NCBI GenBank assembly: GCA_037975125.1 | Contig: CM075851.1 | Location: 73,945,487 to 74,009,486 of the forward strand | Length of the DNA stretch: 64,000 nt | From: Latrodectus hesperus | Lineage: Eukaryota; Arthropoda; Arachnida; Araneae; Theridiidae | Reading direction: 5' to 3' | Shown: positions 62,633 through 64,000 of the stretch, one piece after another | Position numbering within the stretch: position 1 is the first letter of the stretch | How the letters are laid out: each line of letters opens with the position of its first letter | Position numbers and translations under genes: made by a program | The notes under the pieces: generated by a model | Told to the model about the DNA's origin: nothing | Databases searched by the model: none | What the model saw: only the letters and a program-made list of their open reading frames with translations

Positions 62633-63247
62633 ATGTTCAATTTAATTTCTTGGAATGCAAGAAGCGTTCTATCTAAGCGGCCGTATGTAAAACTTCCGTA
62701 TTTTCAATCTTCCGATGTCCTAGAAATTCAAGAAACGTTTCTTAAAAGTTCCGACTTATTTCAAATTTGTAATAATTTGTAATAATAAAACAACAATTAG
62801 ATTAGATACGCAAGATGGCCGTGGTAGAGGTCTTCTTTTTGCTGTTGATAAGTCTCTACCTGTGCAAATTTTAAATATATCCCGCTCAAAAGATAACGAT
62901 TTAGAAATTTTAGCTGTAAAAATTACAATATCAAAATCATCTCTTACTTTAGTAAATGTATGCGTTCCACACGGTGAATTTTCAAGTTCTTTGTTCCATA
63001 GCATCTCATCAAATATTCATTTTCCCTTCATTATAGTTGGAGACTTTAATATACAAAGTTCTGCGCTTGGTAGTTATTCAAACTCTTCAGAATTCCTCGT
63101 TGGATACTGAATAGCAACATTTGTCTTTTAAATACCTCTCAGCCTACTCATTTCGGACTCCACCACAGACCATCCCTTATCGATAATAACTTTGTATCCC
63201 CTGATATTTTTCCTTTTTATACTTTCTCATTCAGTTCAGATAGTTAT
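62633..63247 (+). pseudogene. LINE ORF2 endonuclease domain, frameshifted and truncated
   Basis: It starts MFNLISWNARSVLSK, followed by VLEIQETFLKSSDLF: the N and QE residues are the first metal and active-site motifs of AP-like endonucleases. A frameshift occurs near 62775. It continues DGRGRGLLFAVDKSLPVQIL, VNVCVPHGEF, IIVGDFNIQSSALGS (GDFN motif) and, after another shift at 63108, NICLLNTSQPTHFG with SLIDNNFVSPDI. The final SDH catalytic motif should follow but the LTR interrupts at 63248. Confidence 0.8.
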
Positions 63248-63525
63248 TGTACCGAGCTCCACGGGTTCGTGTCGATTGAGAGTTGAATAAAGCAACCACT
63301 TAATGAACACAAGACTTTTATTCGTAAAAATCTCACTAGATAAACGAAATTCCCGCTGTAACAATCACAATTATACAGCTACAATTCGTCGGATACAATA
63401 AGAAACAGCTTCTAATCACAGGTCTCAAATACCTCAGACAGAGAACAACTAGCAGTCACAACTAATCGTCTTCACTAACTGACTGTCTACACAAAACTCT
63501 ACTACTATTCCATGTCGGGCTGCGG

Positions 63526-63533
63526 TATTTATA
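63526..63533 (-). promoter_or_regulatory. LTR TATA box
   Basis: TATAAATA on the minus strand, about 205 bases upstream of the AATAAA at 63322-63317. Its position between U3 and the polyadenylation signal fits the LTR promoter. Confidence 0.6.
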
Positions 63534-63650
63534 CCTGACTTGGCGGAGAAATCTACCAATTTCGCCAAGGCTCTGGAAGCTTCTAGGCTATCTCGAAAAA
63601 TATCGGTCCTAGAGCTTAGGTGATGGATGTTTCCAGAAGTATCGATTTCT

Positions 63651-63724
63651 CGCCAAGTCGCCAAAAATCTCGCCAACCGTCGCCAAGTCGCCAAGAATCT
63701 CGCCAACTGTCGCCAAGTCGCCAA
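63651..63724. repeat. 30-bp tandem repeat in LTR U3
   Basis: Units begin at 63651, 63681 and 63711 with cgccaagtcgccaa; the first two continue (a/g)aatctcgccaac(c/t)gt. About 2.5 copies with few differences, themselves built from the shorter motif tcgccaa. The minus-strand reading frame here (ATWRQLARFL repeats) is a by-product. Confidence 0.88.
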
Positions 63725-63853
63725 ATCATTAGGAAATCCGCTTTTAAACTACAACACGTCTAAATACCGCAGTTTTTGCCCAAAATGTGAGAATTTCTGA
63801 TCTGTCTGAGATATTTTAAGACAAATATAATCATTATTTACAAATTTGTAACA

Positions 63854-64000
63854 TTGCCCCCTCTCAAGGACTGCACGTCCCGGGCAGTACAATCCCCTGA
63901 TAGGAGGCCAAATTTAATATAAAAGAATTTACATTTCAAGAGGATACAGAGCACATTACATACACAAGCAACTAAAAATACAAGAAAATAGAAAAGATTA
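63854..64000 (-). mobile_element. Internal 3' end of the LTR retrotransposon, partial
   Basis: Sequence to the right of the LTR, including the polypurine tract ccttgagagggggc (minus strand) directly before the LTR and ggcctcctatcagggga upstream. No coding sequence is visible before the window ends. Confidence 0.6.

Larger units (their letters stand above)
61299..63247 (+). mobile_element. Jockey/I-like LINE with ORF1 and ORF2 endonuclease, cut by an LTR
   Basis: A plus-strand non-LTR element with a gag-like ORF1 containing zinc knuckles (61310-62560), a short spacer, and ORF2 opening with an AP-type endonuclease (62633 onward). The endonuclease stops abruptly at 63247, where a TG...CA LTR begins. 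The rest of ORF2 would lie to the right of the LTR retrotransposon, outside the window. Confidence 0.82.
63248..63853 (-). mobile_element. LTR of a minus-strand LTR retrotransposon (3' LTR), 606 bp
   Basis: Bounded by TG...CA (tgtaccgagctcc at 63248; caaatttgtaaca ending 63853). On the minus strand it is preceded by a polypurine tract, gagaggggg (63857-63866 region), so this is the 3' LTR and the internal part runs off the right edge. In minus orientation it shows U3 with 30-bp tandem repeats (63651-63724), a TATA box TATAAATA (plus 63526-63533) and a polyadenylation signal AATAAA (plus 63317-63322), in the right order U3-R-U5. The class (Gypsy or BEL/Pao) cannot be decided here. Confidence 0.8.

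Noticed and set aside
63449..63724. Minus-strand 91-codon frame with WRxLARFLAT repeats
   Set aside because: It is the translation of the 30-bp tandem repeats in the LTR U3, not a protein.

Overview
This window looks like nuclear DNA from an AT-rich animal genome, most likely an arthropod and plausibly a spider or other arachnid. The evidence is a complete, intron-rich animal ABCF2 gene, very AT-rich introns with long (TA)n tracts, and a dense mix of Tc1/mariner, pogo/Tigger, hAT, Copia, LINE and tRNA-derived SINE copies. The species assignment is inference. I saw no bacterial or organellar genes, no functional tRNA or rRNA and no CRISPR array.

Bases 1-34,760 are one host gene on the plus strand: ABCF2, a twin-NBD soluble ABC-F ATPase. 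I could chain 14 coding exons (800-34016) with canonical splice sites and unbroken frame into 624 codons plus a stop, close to the 623 residues of the human protein. The first coding exon begins just after a splice acceptor (781), so the promoter and at least one non-coding exon probably lie left of the window. Two polyadenylation signals follow the stop. Introns before exon 6 break codons (four phase 1, one phase 2); all eight later introns are phase 0.

The introns carry most of the insertions: a Tigger/pogo remnant (intron 2), a second TA-flanked inverted-repeat element and a LINE 3' end (intron 3), a ~220-bp tandem array, a mariner split by another insertion and a SINE with perfect 12-bp target duplications (intron 4), more SINEs (introns 5 and 6), an internally deleted hAT element (intron 9), another LINE end (intron 10), a dispersed repeat pair (introns 7 and 12), and three long (TA)n tracts (introns 8 and 11).

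Bases 34,760-64,000 show no host gene. In order they hold: a decayed hAT (36.4-38.6 kb), a minus-strand ZBED5-type hAT interrupted by a GC-rich insertion (38.6-41.6 kb), a wrecked Copia element (41.6-44.9 kb), an RTE-type LINE (46.9-49.2 kb), a Tc1 element with both ends (49.5-50.9 kb), a 491-bp inverted-repeat element with an iterated GGGCA motif (51.0-51.5 kb), two copies of a SINE family, one split by a LINE tail (51.9-56.8 kb), a second truncated Tc1 (55.2-56.0 kb), an IR/DR-type Tc1 with ~240-bp inverted ends (58.6-60.3 kb), and a LINE with ORF1 and endonuclease cut by the LTR of a minus-strand LTR retrotransposon that continues past the right edge.

I did not find a convincing new biological system. 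The best leads are nested or structured repeats: the GGGCA-iterated element, the insertion inside the mariner, the IR/DR Tc1, the U3 repeats of the LTR and a perfect 21-bp hairpin.
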